From Lingula anatina (taxonomy: Eukaryota; Brachiopoda; Lingulata; Lingulida; Lingulidae), in NCBI RefSeq assembly GCF_001039355.2, contig NW_019775402.1, positions 867,670-925,352 of the forward strand: a stretch of 57,683 nucleotides of DNA, given 5' to 3'. Made by a program: the position numbers and the translations under genes. The notes under the pieces were generated by a model. It did no database searches and was not told the DNA's origin. It worked only from the letters and a program-made list of their open reading frames with translations. Positions 34,559 through 46,789 of this stretch are shown one piece after another. Position 1 is the first letter of the stretch, and every line of letters begins with the position of its first letter.

Positions 34559-36283
34559 CTGCAGTTTTTAATAATGGCGTCAGGTTACGTAGTCATGTGC
34601 CTGATATATATTTAACTGACATACACTGATGATATGATTATCAGATAATTCTTCAGTTATATGTGTCACACTTGAACATCTTTTATATCACCAAGTAGGG
34701 GCCAGGAACTCAGCATATATATACATTACCTTGTCCCTCAGACTGTCCGCTATTCGGACTAGAATAGTAACACTACTGTATGGAACTGGGCTGCTGTGTT
34801 GATATAGTGACGTGTAAACAAGATAAGTCTTAGGCTGTAGTGGTTATAAATACTGATACACGTGTACGTATGAAGTACATAATACAATGTAGGTGTAAAC
34901 CATGTCGATGGTACTTGGGGCTATCCAGATTGTCTGATCCGATTTAAGGTATGAATGAAGTATATACTCCCCTCTATTTTATGCTGAAATATCCTTACTC
35001 CGTGGTATAGGGGGAGACAGCAATATTATGTGAAACGAATAAAGAATCAACGACCCCCAGGGTCAACCTCTGTTGCTCTGAATATCAAATCATTTATTTC
35101 TGGGTCCATCATCTACCTGCAAAAAATATCAAAATCGAAAATCTCTAACATTTTGACCGCTGTCGCTGGACAAAAATTAACCACAACTAAAAGCGCTGAC
35201 TCACTCACCAAAGCACGTACCAGCAGAGCAAAATATTTTTTTGCAAGTAAAAATGCATTTTGTACAGAGGAGACAGAAAGATAACAAGTTTATATTTCAC
35301 TTCTCTCGGCAACTTTTAAACAGCAACTAACCATAGTTGTTCAGGCTGTAATATATTATAATAAAATTGCTCATAGAGCAAAGACTTTGCAAATGTTGTA
35401 ATTTTTTTTTTTTTTTTTTTTGAAAAGCACCCAAGTGTTGCTAGTATAGACTTACTTTGGTGACCGTTGTGCTATTTAGAAATTTAGTCACAACTGCAAC
35501 TTACAGCTAAGACTTGTGCATAAAGAGAATAGGGGCTGCCTTTTTGGATTGAAATGCCATTAATATTGGGCATTGAGATATCACCTGTCTATATTTATAC
35601 GAAATGCTGGCGGCGATCAGATAATATCGCTTAGAAAATGTCAGTGACTTTTTGTCCAAGCAAGCACATGCTAGGGTCTTTTTTGTAGGGAAAAAAAAAG
35701 GTTGTCAAGGATGTCGGGGTATTTAGTAATAACTGAAGGTTGGACATATCATTCGACAGCTTAACTGCTTTGTGCAAGTTAAAGGGGCCAAACAACATCT
35801 AGTGAGGCAGGCAGACTCCCACCAAACTTAGTTTCCAAGCATCCAATCAGTGTGCTAGGTGGGTTAAATTTGAGTACTAGAAAATTTCTTTATAGAGTAA
35901 TTGGTATATGGATTTTTTCCCTGAAGACTAATACTAGGGTGATTCATAACACCTTCATAAGTTGAACTACACACTCTCAGCTTAATGTACTTGTAGTAAC
36001 TTCTTCCCTTTGAAGACGATAGTAGGCTGTTGTGGAAATATTGGCAAAAAAGGATACTATTTTTAGACTGCAGAAGCTTCAAGTGTGAAAAATATAACTT
36101 TTTCGTTTTTCTAACTTGAAAAAGGAAGGACTAGATCGTAAACTGAATATAATCGCCCAATACATTTGCATGCCAAAAGCATATATAACAGTACACGATT
36201 ATGTCACATTGTGCTACATTGTTACAATTGAAATAAAAAAATTTGAACAGAGGGTGGGGGATTGCATTATTTATTTATTTATT

Positions 36284-36331
<48 letters not shown>

Positions 36332-37220
36332 TTGCATTTAATTTCAATTTACTTTTAATTTTTTTATTTATTTTAAATCTAATAGTAATTATTCTACCTA
36401 AATCTAACTTTGTTTTACACTGCATTATAGTTGCATAAATGATTGCCATATTTTTTAGTCTATTTGATAAGTAAATAATAATGTAACTATCTTTTCATAT
36501 AAATAAATAACACTTCAACTATTTTAGAATAAATCATTACACAGTTAAATTTACATTTCAATTACATAGAATAATGGTGCTCCAACTAGCCTTGTATAAT
36601 AAATGAAAGTCTACCTAGTCCTGAATGAATCATTGTACAGTCGCTTTACATTATAGTTGGATTAAATAAGTAGGTGGTAGTGCAGTTACCCTTGAGTAAT
36701 AAGTGAGATAGGCCAGCTGTTCTTGAAGAATTGATAGTCCAGCTATCCATGAATAAATCATTGCATAGTTACTGCTGTTTTACTTGCATTGTACTAAGTA
36801 AATAATGACCATTCAACTGTCTTTGTATAAAATAGATTAAAAAATAATAATAATACTAGTCCAGCTGTCTTAATACAAGTAAATAAATAAAGTCAGACCA
36901 GCTGTCTTCCTAAAATAGCAATCATTTCAAAAAAACTACAATCGTTACTTATGCTAACCTGACAGTCACTGCTGTTTTTTGTTACTGTAGTACCTCTAAG
37001 AGTACCTTCATTCGTTCCTCCCAGCCCAGTTGACTTTCTAAAATGACAGTCATTTCAGGCTAAAACAATTATTATTTATGCTATCCTCACTGTTATTGTT
37101 TTTTGTTCTGTTGTTATTGTTGTAAGAAAACCCTCATCCATTCCTTCCAGGCTAAGTACGTTAAGCCATCTGCATGATGAGGCAGTAGCTATGCCCATAG
37201 TGACCATTACAAGATGATTT
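34559..37220. other. Non-coding, A/T-rich, simple repeats
   Basis: Short unsupported frames only. About 35030-35230 resembles the 'tctgggtccatcatctac...' stretch of the 16.9 and 18.7 kb flanks ('cttgcaaaaaatat', 'caaagcgctcactcacca'-like words), so it is a distant member of that repeat. Poly(T) at about 35402-35421. A TTTA/TTA microsatellite is at 36266-36332. Between 36500 and 37100, phrases such as 'ccagctgtct' and 'ttcctcccagccc' recur irregularly. Confidence 0.5.
36266..36332. repeat. (TTTA)n(TTA)n microsatellite
   Basis: Tetranucleotide TTTA repeats pass into about a dozen TTA repeats. Confidence 0.95.
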
Positions 37221-37568
37221 ACGACCTATGTGAAAACTGCATAGTTTTGCACATTTTTTGCAGTTATTGCTTTTTCTAATCCTCTTCGCCACAACTGGAA
37301 CAACCTCACGACCTATGTGAATACTGCATAGTTTTGCACATTTTTTGCAGTTATTGCTTTTTCTAATCCTCTTCGCCACAACTGGAACAACCTCACGACC
37401 TATGTGAATACTTCATAGTTTTGCACATTTTTTGCAGTTATTGCTTTTTCTAATCCTCTTCGCCACAACTGGAACAACCTCACGACCTATGTGAATACTG
37501 CATAGTTTTGCACATTTTTTGCAGTTATTGCTTTTTCTAATCTTCTTCGCTACAACTGGAACAAATTC
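37221..37568. repeat. 87-bp tandem repeat, four exact-period copies
   Basis: Units start at 37221, 37308, 37395 and 37482, and each is 87 bp. Because 87 is a multiple of three, one minus-strand frame repeats a 29-residue peptide containing SNNCKKCAKLCSIHIGR, with a C-x2-C-x3-C-x2-H spacing. In the third unit TGC is TGA, so the frame is not open across the array. No start, stop or homology identifies a gene. It could be a decayed repeat-protein tail or a minisatellite. Confidence 0.9.
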
Positions 37569-39365
37569 AGTTGAGTATGAAAGTAGTTGGGACAAACCTG
37601 CTATTGGGATCAACAGTGACAAAGTGAAGGTAGTACACTAGCCAGGTGTTGATGCTAACTGGTACAGTAAAACACAAGCTGCAAAAAATCCAGCAACAAC
37701 AAACACTTCTTTAGAACATGTCTCTATTATACGTATTCCATTCGTATTTCAATGGATACGAACGCGTGGCAATTTTTAGCAGACTGAATTTCAAGCCTTA
37801 CGAACAAAATGATTATCTTCCAAAAATAATTAATTTTAATCGTTCGTATAGATTGGAGAATTACCGTAATTACTAGGGTTGGCATCTTCCTCTTCTTTCC
37901 ATAACTTCTCACCACCACAATTCCTGTAGTATCTTTTAGGCAGGTGCTACTGATTCGGTGCTTATGAGGACACTGGCAGCAAACAGCAGTGTTTTTCCTA
38001 ATGTTGGAGGTGCAGACAAGGACATGCCTAGTAGTAGGGAGGCTCTATACTACATATGTAAAAAGAAAAAAATAATAAAATAAAACAAAATAAAGCCCCC
38101 CCCTCCCAAAAAAAAAAAAAAAAAAAAAAAAAAAAACAAAGCATCATTACACCAATGAAATTTAGGCACTCTTAGGTATTTCTTTTAAATGAATAACTGC
38201 CATCTCCAATTTTATCTGTGACAGTTGACTTTCTAAGGCTATTATTTTTAGGCTATTACCATGTTTAAATTTCTAGTCTCCCTCGGATTTATGAAGAAGA
38301 GCTGCTCAGTTGTTAAACCCATCATGGGCATTGTTGAAAAGGTGACTGGTTACCCTCTCATAGTCTCACATGATTGCTCCCCACAAGTGTTATCATTTGC
38401 CTTCCTTCCAAGGAGAGTCACAAGCCTTCAACAGTTGCATTATGGCAACCTTCACTACCCTGTATTCATGAAGTTCATGAGCAGGGGTGCCAATCCCCAA
38501 CATGCACCTAAAAGTACAAATGAAAACTTGAAAGTTTTCTTGCATTTTAATTACCGTTATTTTATTTATTTTTATTTTTATTTTTTTGGAGAAGATAAAA
38601 TGTAATATGTTCTACAATTATTCAAATTTATATTAATAATGATAATAGCAGTCGTATATTGTGGTGACCCCTACTTGATATGATGACTGATGCTATAAAC
38701 ACCCTCTACAGGTAGGGTGGGCTTGTCCCACCACACCCCTAACGAGCATGCAAGCAGTACATATTGTACACTTGAAATCATTGTGTAAACACCCTCTTTT
38801 ACAGTTATTTTGCATAAAAAGTAGGCTCCATAACACTTATGAAATGTGCACGCCTCTGCTTAAAAATTAACCACTACACCACTAAATGTATTACAGTCTC
38901 TGCCACAACTTTCTTATGACCACACAACACCCATGTCTACTTCCACAATTGCCAGTAATGTACAACATAACCTGCTACTTAACATAACTATCGTTACAAA
39001 AATCGACAAAAAAAAATCGGTCATGGTACATGTACTTTGTATAATTTCCTTGTCTACTGTTCAGCCAAAATCGTAACACTATTTATTACCCAAACGTGTT
39101 AAAAATACCTGTATCATAATTAAATATAAACAATATAAAGATCAATCTAACAGGATCAATCCAAGGGGTTTCTCACTCAATTGCTTTCAGCTTAAGCGGC
39201 TTAGAATTCTGGCATGCCAGTTTCAGTAGGCGTGGCAGACAGCTAAGCCACTTACATTAATTGCAATTAAGCGACAATTGCCTTGGAGATAGATAGATCC
39301 ACAGTTAGCATGATAGGGTCTGGAAATGGTCCCTAAGGCTTCAAGCTGATAAGAGTTAAAGTTCA

Positions 39366-39441
<76 letters not shown>

Positions 39442-40267
39442 GAGCTGTTTTTTTTTCTAATTTGGACTGTATGTTAATCCTAGGAATCATTCGTGTAAGT
39501 TAAAAAAATACACAAAATGTTACAAAGTAACAGAACAAGGCTCCTAGTGGATGGGAGTGATAAGTCACATCTTGAAAATGCCAGTTTGAAAAAGGAAAAA
39601 TTACAAAAGGAAAAATTACAAAAATATTTCACTAAAGCTGCCATTCAGTCTATCTGTATTTCCATGATATGAATCATCCAACTTGAGTTTAAACAGTGTA
39701 AACAACTCACAGAAATATATTCTGCTTTACCACAAAAAGGGCAGTCATATTTATTATTCTGATATCTGAACTTGTAATCAGACCATGTGACCTCCATAGA
39801 TGGCTATACTCTGAAATAATCTCATAAGAGATTATAACAACCACAACAACAAGAACAACAACAAAAAAAAAAAAATACTTTTTAGGAACAAAATTCATTT
39901 TTGCCAAAATGAACAGTTATTATCCCTTTAACTGCAAAGTTAAGTTGCAAATATTGCACAACAGGTAGTATCAATAAAAGTGAACTGTTACATGCCCTTG
40001 GGAGTTATAATTTTTTTAATCTGACAAACTGTAAAGGTATGAGTTTATTTCCATTTTGACACTTTATTACACAATACACAATAACAGGTGTACCATCAGT
40101 TTTATATAATCAACTAACAATATTGTTAAAATGCAGAAAATGTCAAAAGAACAACTTTTCATGTCTAATTAGTTAAAAAATGAGACTGTTAACATGTCTG
40201 AGAATTAAATTTGAGGGAAAAACACTTACATACAAATAAAGGCATTACTTCACCAAAACTTAACTGA
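37569..40267. other. Non-coding, no supported gene
   Basis: Contains poly(A) at about 38108-38136 and (TA)n at 39369-39438. A 114-codon plus-strand frame at 38261-38605 (MFKFLVSLGFMKKS...) has no recognisable domain. About 39140-39310 distantly resembles the MITE at 1484 and 31661 ('gcttaagcggctta', 'gatagatagatcc'). Repeated 'gaaaaattacaaaa' occurs near 39590-39625. Confidence 0.45.
39369..39438. repeat. (TA)n microsatellite
   Basis: About 35 uninterrupted TA dinucleotides. Confidence 0.97.
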
Positions 40268-40420
40268 TCAAGTTTATTTTCAAAACTTAATCTGTATTTT
40301 AGCAACATTGATCACTCCGTTGAATTTCAAGACAATTGGCCAATCAAGTTTATTTTCAAAACTTAATCTGTATTTTAGTAACATTGATCATTCCTGTGAA
40401 TTTCAAGACAATTGGCCAAT
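40268..40420. repeat. 76-bp direct tandem duplication
   Basis: Two copies beginning 'tcaagtttattttcaaaact' at 40268 and 40344, nearly identical. They are directly followed by the ~160-bp repeats. Confidence 0.88.
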
Positions 40421-40439
40421 CAATTTTCTTAAAAATGTG

Positions 40440-40940
40440 TTATGGGTGTTGCATATATGCTGAAAAAAAAGTGAAAAAACAGCATAACTTCCATAAAAAT
40501 GGCCTGATCATGCCAATTTTCGAACTTCACCTGCGTATTATAGATATTCATCAGATATATAAGTTTCAATCCAAAAGGAAAAACGGTTTTTCACTTATCG
40601 TGTTATCGGTGTTGCATAAAATAAATGCTGAAAAAAGAGAAAAAAACAGCATAACTTTTACAAAAATGGCCCGATCATGCTGATTTTCGACTTGACCTGC
40701 ATATTATGAATATTCATCCGTTACGCAGGTTTCAAGCCAAAAGGTAAAACGAATTTTCACTTATCGCGTTATCTGTGTTGCATATATGCTGAAAAAGTGA
40801 AAAAAACAGCTCAACTTCCATAAAAATGGTCTGATCATGTTGGTTTTCGTACTTGACCTGCACATTATGAATGTTCATCAGTTCTGTAAGTTTCAAGCCA
40901 AAAGGTAAAATGGTTTTCCACTTAGCGTGTTAGCTGTAAA
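40440..40940. repeat. About 160-bp satellite-like repeat, three copies
   Basis: Units contain 'aaaaaacagcataacttcca', 'atggcctgatcatgccaat', 'gtttcaagccaaaaggtaaa' and 'cacttatcgtgttatc', starting near 40475, 40641 and 40801. Copies are 80-90 per cent alike by eye. The array ends in a GC-rich 'cacggcgacggcgacgac'. A reported 115-codon frame here is a repeat artefact. Confidence 0.85.
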
Positions 40941-41574
40941 AGTGCACGGCGACGGCGACGACAGACGCAGGTAACAGCTATATGTACAGACACAGACACA
41001 AAACAACACAAAGATATATAGTACATACTACTATAGCAACGCAAATTACTCATCCAAAACTATAACATAACATCATTAACAAAATACAAACAAACAAATA
41101 ACGTTACATTATATAACCAAACTACCTTCTTTAATTTCTTCATTAAAATACAAACCATCCTCCACCCAAAGAGCAACAGCCACACCAACTAACGTTAGGA
41201 CAATCTATGTACTGATCACAATGGAATGCAATGCGTTGCTAAACTCACCTTCTTTACCTTCCTCAATAAGTTGAAACAGCATTAATGCCCCCTAAAACTA
41301 AACATTATCCTTAATAAGAATTATTCGTGTGCATTTCAAAAGCCTAGGTACATGTACTACCTACGCCCTCTTCCACCTCTCCAGCTGCTCTAGTTTTCAA
41401 GTCGCACTTTATCACTTAATAACTGCAAATTGAACGTCCCAATGGCCAAAACGAAGCAAACGGATGATATATCCTGCTCACATTTACCCCCTGAAACACC
41501 TGCCACGTCTCAATAAATGGTTTCCACGCCAAAATCGTCCAATTTGCGTGTTTGACCGACGACAAAGATGGCTG

Positions 41575-41765
41575 CCCAGCAGGCATAATGACGTTGGATC
41601 AACGTTGAAAACAGGCTGCGACGTTGAATCGCCGTTGATCTACCTAAATTCAACGTCAAATCAATGTTGATCCAGCCACGTCAAAACGCCGTCATAATGA
41701 GACTTTGACTCAACGTTGTATTTTGGTCGTTGACTCAACGTTGTTGTTAGGTGGTCATGATGCAA
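41575..41765. repeat. CAACGTTGA palindrome-rich dispersed repeat
   Basis: CAACGTTG or close variants occur about six times, with palindromic CAACGTTG cores at irregular spacing, starting 'cccagcaggcataatgacgt' and ending 'gttgttaggtggtcatga'. Such CAACGTTGA-rich units are common dispersed repeats in invertebrate genomes (from general knowledge). Confidence 0.6.
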
Positions 41766-42086
41766 GACATGGATCGTAATTTAAGATATTAATTATTGAA
41801 AACGTGATACTATGTTTATCAATACTGTAACGAACTTTATCAAAATATTAAAAACGGTGCTTTAAAGTAAAAGTGACAGTTGTTTTGTGTCTTTAGTGAA
41901 CTAGTGAATTTTCTTAACTTGTTATTTAGAAATACATTCCAATAAACTTCCTTGCAAGGTCAGCTAACACAAGGATGAATAAGTCGCTGTAAGTGTGATG
42001 GAGTGATGTTAACGTTGTTGACAGTTCACGGTACCCTGCTGTAGATATATAGACAGGTTGAGGTGACCTTGACTTTCTTATATACC

Positions 42087-42088
<2 letters not shown>

Positions 42089-42126
<38 letters not shown>

Positions 42127-42147
42127 TATATATATATATATATATAT
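42089..42147. repeat. (TA)n microsatellite with one GA interruption
   Basis: Alternating TA run broken once by TAGATA. Confidence 0.95.
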
Positions 42148-42434
42148 CAAACGCGTCCTAGCACTGCTAAACACATCCAGTCTAAAAGCATGTAACATGC
42201 TAAGGAGCGAAATGTGCTAAATGCGTTGAAAAAAAGAGACAAAACAGGCACTTAGATGTTTTTACAGAGTACGTTATAATTGTGTACTTGTTATAATTGT
42301 TATAACTTGTTATAATTGTGTAATTGTGTACACAAGCCATATAACGGGGCACCCTGCCCGCACAACCATATACTGCCTTCCTGAGCCAAAATAGAGTGAA
42401 ACGATCAATAAACCTTGGAAATTCTTTGCAAGGT

Positions 42435-44098
42435 AATAAGGTACAGGGATGAAAATGTCGCTTGGTCTCCTCTTCGAGTGGATAAGTACCTTAGACGCCG
42501 ACGGAGGGGCAGGCGCCAATCTTTTTTTCCTAGGAATTCTCTTAAATCCAGAACGTGATAGATTACATTGATACAACAATCCACGTAGAATATACAGCTA
42601 TTCGCACTGTCAACACACAGGTCCCCCGGCGCCCTACATGTAGTTTGAGTCCTACTACAATGAATTTTAATAAATAGATGTCAACCCTTGCAGCACAAGC
42701 AGACCTCCTCAACACGTACACGTGCATACCTAGGTCAAACTACCTACCAGTATTGCAATACAAATAACACATTCTCATGGGGCTAATTTACCGGTATTGA
42801 GCAAATCGTATTTCGTTTCCCCGTTCTAATACACGATGTCAACGCATGTGAATGTTAACGTCCCAGAACAGTGGCGACCTCAATTGAGAGAATATGTTAC
42901 TAAACAGTCGACTAAATGCGGTTGTCGTCGCCAAAAATCTGACTACTGTAGTTGTACATCTGTTATGTTGAGATCTAAATACTAGTTGTTACATGCAACA
43001 AAACCAGTGTTTTGAAAACATAATCGATGTTGCCTCTTCTATTATGTTGACGGAGGTTCGTACGAAGCAAATTTAAAAAAGAGAACGAGCGTGTGTGTTT
43101 GTTGGATAACCAACCAGTCAGGAAAAAGCTATATTGGGTGAGTGCCAGTTGATTTAAAGCTGTATATGAAGTCAATTATTTGCCACAAAACCAACCGAAT
43201 GCCAGCATATAGTTTCAAATAGTATAACCAATTTTTATCTTAAAAGAGAATTACCAAAGGACATTGCTTAATATTACCCGAAAATGATATTTGAACGGAT
43301 TTTCTGCTAGCTTTTTGTGCTGTATATACATGAAAAGTAGGTCACATAAGTGGATTAAATTTCTGACCAAAAATTTTAAGAAGGGGGCAGCCTAAAGTCC
43401 TTTTGTAGCTGATCCAGTGATTTATTCAGTTTATCCCTAGGCATGTCGACTTTATTTGAGTGTAAAAATAAAACTAGTAGAAGTGGTTTATATGAGTTAC
43501 TGGGAATCCGCGCTCCACTGATGCTCGGTTCATATGTACCTTAATTTTAATCTTAAATTTTAATGTTGAATTCTAAATACTAGTTGTTACATGCAACAAA
43601 ACCAGTGTTCTGAAAACATGATCTTCTACATGTATATATTATGTTGACGGAGGTTTGTATGAAGCAAATTGAAAAAAAAGGAGCAAGCGCACGCGTGTTT
43701 GTTGGGGGAGGATAACCAACCATCCAAGAAAAAGCTATGTAGTGTGAGTTCCAGTAATTTAATCTTCCTACTGACCTCCCATTCTCCGCCTTCTATGGTG
43801 ATAGACACAAATGACCCATTTTGTTTGTTTTAACGATATAGTCTAACGCCATGAGGTCAAGGTGACGGTTCTGCTCTAATCTGTTTACCCAAGTTAACAG
43901 GGCTGCCCTATCGACTGGGAGATTTACGTGTAAAGTAAGTTGTATTTTATACTGTATTTATTCTATCACGTTAAATAGTTGGCTAATTTCAGTTCTGGTG
44001 ACAGTCCATACATGTACCCGCGTGCTCTAAATAACAAAATCTTCAGCATATCTAGTTACCGGGATATACCATGTACAATGTACTAGTCAAACTCTTCA
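42435..44098. repeat. Synthetase upstream block, third copy
   Basis: Collinear with 17105-18100 and with 18950-21110 (minus the LTR). It starts 'gtacagggatgaaaatgtcg', passes 'ggagatttacgtgtaaagtaagtt' and ends at the MITE at 44099. Bases 43138-43530 are also present, inverted, at about 52740-53067 plus 54730-54790. Conservation of this block in front of both synthetase copies suggests it holds their promoter or 5'-UTR exon. 'atcgactgggagatttacgt' followed by a GTAAGT-like donor is a candidate exon end. Confidence 0.7.
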
Positions 44099-44237
44099 CA
44101 GGGCCGTAGCCAGCAATTTCAAAAGGTGGGTTCTTTATCTGAAAAAGTGGAATTTTTGCCATAAAAACTCCATGTACCTAGATCAAATTTTACCCAGAGT
44201 GGACCTTTTCCCAGCAAAAGGGGCGGTTCTTTCGAAC
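44099..44237. mobile_element. MITE-like element starting CAGGGCCGTAGCC (copy 2, cut by an N)
   Basis: Same interior as 16594-16737 in reverse orientation ('gatcaaattttacccagagtgg', 'ttcgaac'). The right terminus is missing: the sequence stops at the N at 44238 and continues with the 93-bp repeat, so the truncation may be an assembly join. Confidence 0.6.
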
Positions 44238-44238
44238 N

Positions 44239-44640
44239 CATGTATATGACACCTTTCTGTCTTATAACACAATGATATAAAGCAGCAGTGGAGTGTCTTC
44301 CTCATGCTACAAGTCTATAGACCAGCTGGTACATGTATATGACACCTTTCTGTCTTATAACACAATGATATAAAGCAGCAGTGGAGTGTCTTCCTCATGC
44401 TACAAGTCTATAGACCAGCTGGTACATGTATATGACACCTTTCTGTATTATAAATCAATGATATAAAGTAGCAGTGGGGTGTCTTCCTCATGCCACAAGT
44501 CTATAGACCAGCTGGTACATGTATATGACACCTTTCTGTATTATAACACAATGATATAAAGTAGCAGTGGGGTGTCTTCCTCATGCTACAAGTCTATAGA
44601 CCAGCTGGTATATGACACTTTGCTTTCTCATATCACAACG
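44239..44640. repeat. 93-bp tandem repeat, four full copies plus a partial
   Basis: Units begin 'catgtatatgacaccttt' at 44239, 44332, 44425 and 44518, with a partial from about 44611. They lie about 180-580 bp before synthetase copy B exon 1. Copy A has only about 1.5 units at the matching place (21360-21520). Confidence 0.92.
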
Positions 44641-44820
44641 GTATAAAACAGCAGTGGGGTGTCCTCCTCATGCTGTTGGTCCAGGCATACATCTGGGATG
44701 CCATGACATCAGAGCCTCCATATACTAGTACACCATCATCAACAATATTTTCTGATCTGTATTTTTGTTGTAATTAATATTTTATTGCATATTTCAATTC
44801 ATGTGAAATCAGAGTCAGCT

Positions 44821-46789
44821 ATGAGTGCAGGTTTAAGTTTCGCACACAGACCACTTACCCACCGCTTAGATGCCCGGATATTCCCCGACTACCTGGATGA
44901 GAGAGTGGCTGAGCACCCTGACCGAGAGGCGATCGTCTTCTACACAGGACCAGGAAAGAGGGCAGCACTTTCTTACAGACAGGTACACAGACGATCTCTT
45001 CAGTGTGCGGCAGGTAGGACACACAATTGTAGCTTAAAACACTAGAAACGCGCCCAGAGAACGCAGACATCCGCCACAATAAATCATTAACTAATAATTA
45101 ACCGTAAAGTAATTAATGGTTCAACAAAATCTTATAATGTAATGTAGTAATGTATTATGATTTATGAATAAATGTTTCAGGTCTCTTAGAACTGGGTCTG
45201 GTGCTGGGAGATCGTGTCGTTATCACTGCCCCAAACTGTTTTTTACAAGTGTATAGCAGGGTGTGTCTTTCTGTTTCAGGTCTCTTAGAACTGGGTCTGG
45301 TGCTGGGAGATCGTGTCGTTATCACTGCCCCAAACTGTCTCGAGTACCTGGACGTACTGCTAGGGTGCTCCAGAGTGGGCGTCTGTCTTTCCATATAAAG
45401 TCTGGCTCGACTCCCGAGGAACTAATGACCTTGGTGGACAAGTACAAGGTCAAGGTCGTTATCGTCCATTCAGGTGGAGACACCAGCTTTGCCACCAGCG
45501 TCGTGGGCAAGTGCAATGACTTCAATCATCCCATGGAGCGTGTGAAAGTAGTATGTGTTGATTTCCATGAGGATACCTCTTTTTGTACCACGTATTCCAC
45601 CATGCTCCACAAGGACCTGTCAGAGACACAGACTGCCGCCGTCTTCGCCGCCCAACAAAAGGTTCAGATGGAGGACCCTTTACTTGCCTTGTTAACATCT
45701 GGTAGCACAGGGCCGCCCAAAGCCTGCCTTTTCAATCACTTCCAGTTCATCCGAGTGTCCCTAAACAACATGGCGGCGGGATCGGTTCCTGACGGGGCTC
45801 GCTTTTTCAATGATCGTCCGTTTTCCTGGAAGGTGGGCGTGGCTGCCGGGCTGAACTTTATCCCTGTCCGAGGAATCACCCTGGTCTCCCAGCCCAGTGC
45901 CGTGTCCGTGACTAGAGGTGATCTTGAAACTTCCTTCCGGATCATGCGCACTGAGAGATGCACGCACGCGGTGATTATGCCGTACATGCTGTATGACATC
46001 AGCAAGGCAAAGCCGTCCACAGGGCCGGAACTACCGCCATTGCTGTACGGCCTCACCACCGGGCAGGTTACTCAAACAGATGTTATAAAAAGCTGCGTGG
46101 AGAAATACCCGGGTCTAATTATTCTAAATATTTATGGAGCAACTGAGATCGACGGGTGGCCTTCAGAAGAGTACGCGGCAGACAACACAGAGAGTGGCGC
46201 CCTCGGGTGGTTTAAAATCCAGGAGGGGGTCGCGGTCAAGGTTGTCGACGACGAAGGCCGGATGGTACCCAGGGGGGAGCGAGGGGAGCTTTACGTTCGT
46301 GGACCAGCGGTCTTTAAGGGGTATCTGGATGACGAAAACCTCACGGCTAACGCTCTCACGCCATTGAGGTGGTTTAAAACCGGAGACCTTGCCGTTATGA
46401 ACGACCTTGACAACATCCGGATACTGGGTAGGAAATCGTTTGCAATAAAAAGGGCAACCGTGTATGTGAATCCGGCGGATGTGGAGAGCGTTCTCTCAGA
46501 GAATCCTCAAGTTTCTCAGGTGGCAGTTGTTGGGGTCCCTGACCCCAGATTGCACGAGGAACTCTGCGCGTGTATTATTCCTAGCAACGACCCGGAAACG
46601 GAAAGTGAAGAGGTCATACTGAAGGAGATTCGTGATTGGTGTAGAAAGCAGTTCCTTCCCGGCCCAGACGGACTTACTCTGGCTCCGTGATATTTTCTTC
46701 TGTTCTCGGCGTTTCCATTGTCACATTCTGGAAAAACGCAGCAACAAGAACTAAGAAAATTGGCCATTGAGAAACTAGGTTTATCATGA
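44821..46789 (+). pseudogene. AMP-binding acyl-CoA synthetase, copy B (ACSF2-like), disrupted
   Basis: Exon 1 is 44821-45013 (193 nt, same length and donor as copy A). Exon 2 starts at 45181 or, after the 99-bp duplication, at 45280, and runs to a stop at 46787-46789 in full homology. It keeps the segment deleted in copy A (TAPNCLEYLDVLLGCSR) and the intact PRGERGELYVRGP junction. Motifs are TSGSTGPPK, NIYGATE and WFKTGDLAVMND. Lesions: a 1-bp loss near 45388-45395 relative to copy A brings TAA at 45396-45398 into frame just after GVCLSI, and a nonsense TGA at 46688-46690 (AGA in copy A) removes the last ~33 residues, including the SGKTQQQELRK lysine motif. From about 45400 to 46687 the frame is open (VDKYKVKVVIVHS onward). 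Two independent lesions make function unlikely unless the assembly is wrong. Confidence 0.8.
45181..45378 (+). repeat. 99-bp tandem duplication of a partial exon with its acceptor (copy B)
   Basis: The two exon starts (tttcag|GTCTCTTAG) are at 45181 and 45280, exactly 99 bases apart, as in copy A. The frame reads through the first unit (NCFLQVYSRVCLSVSG) into the second. Confidence 0.85.

Larger units (their letters stand above)
40941..42434. other. Non-coding, includes a CAACGTTGA-rich repeat and (TA)n
   Basis: No gene is seen. The CAACGTTGA-rich segment (41575-41765) and the (TA)n tract (42089-42147) are listed separately. Near 42290 'gttataattgt' is repeated several times. Confidence 0.5.

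Noticed and set aside
37221-37568. CRISPR array
   Set aside because: Units are directly contiguous with no spacers, in a eukaryotic genome; it is an ordinary tandem repeat.
38261-38605. 114-codon plus-strand frame MFKFLVSLGF...
   Set aside because: No domain resemblance, ends in low-complexity T-rich sequence, no splice or paralogue support.
44239-44640. CRISPR-like or clustered regulatory RNA genes
   Set aside because: 93-bp head-to-tail units without spacers or RNA gene features; minisatellite.
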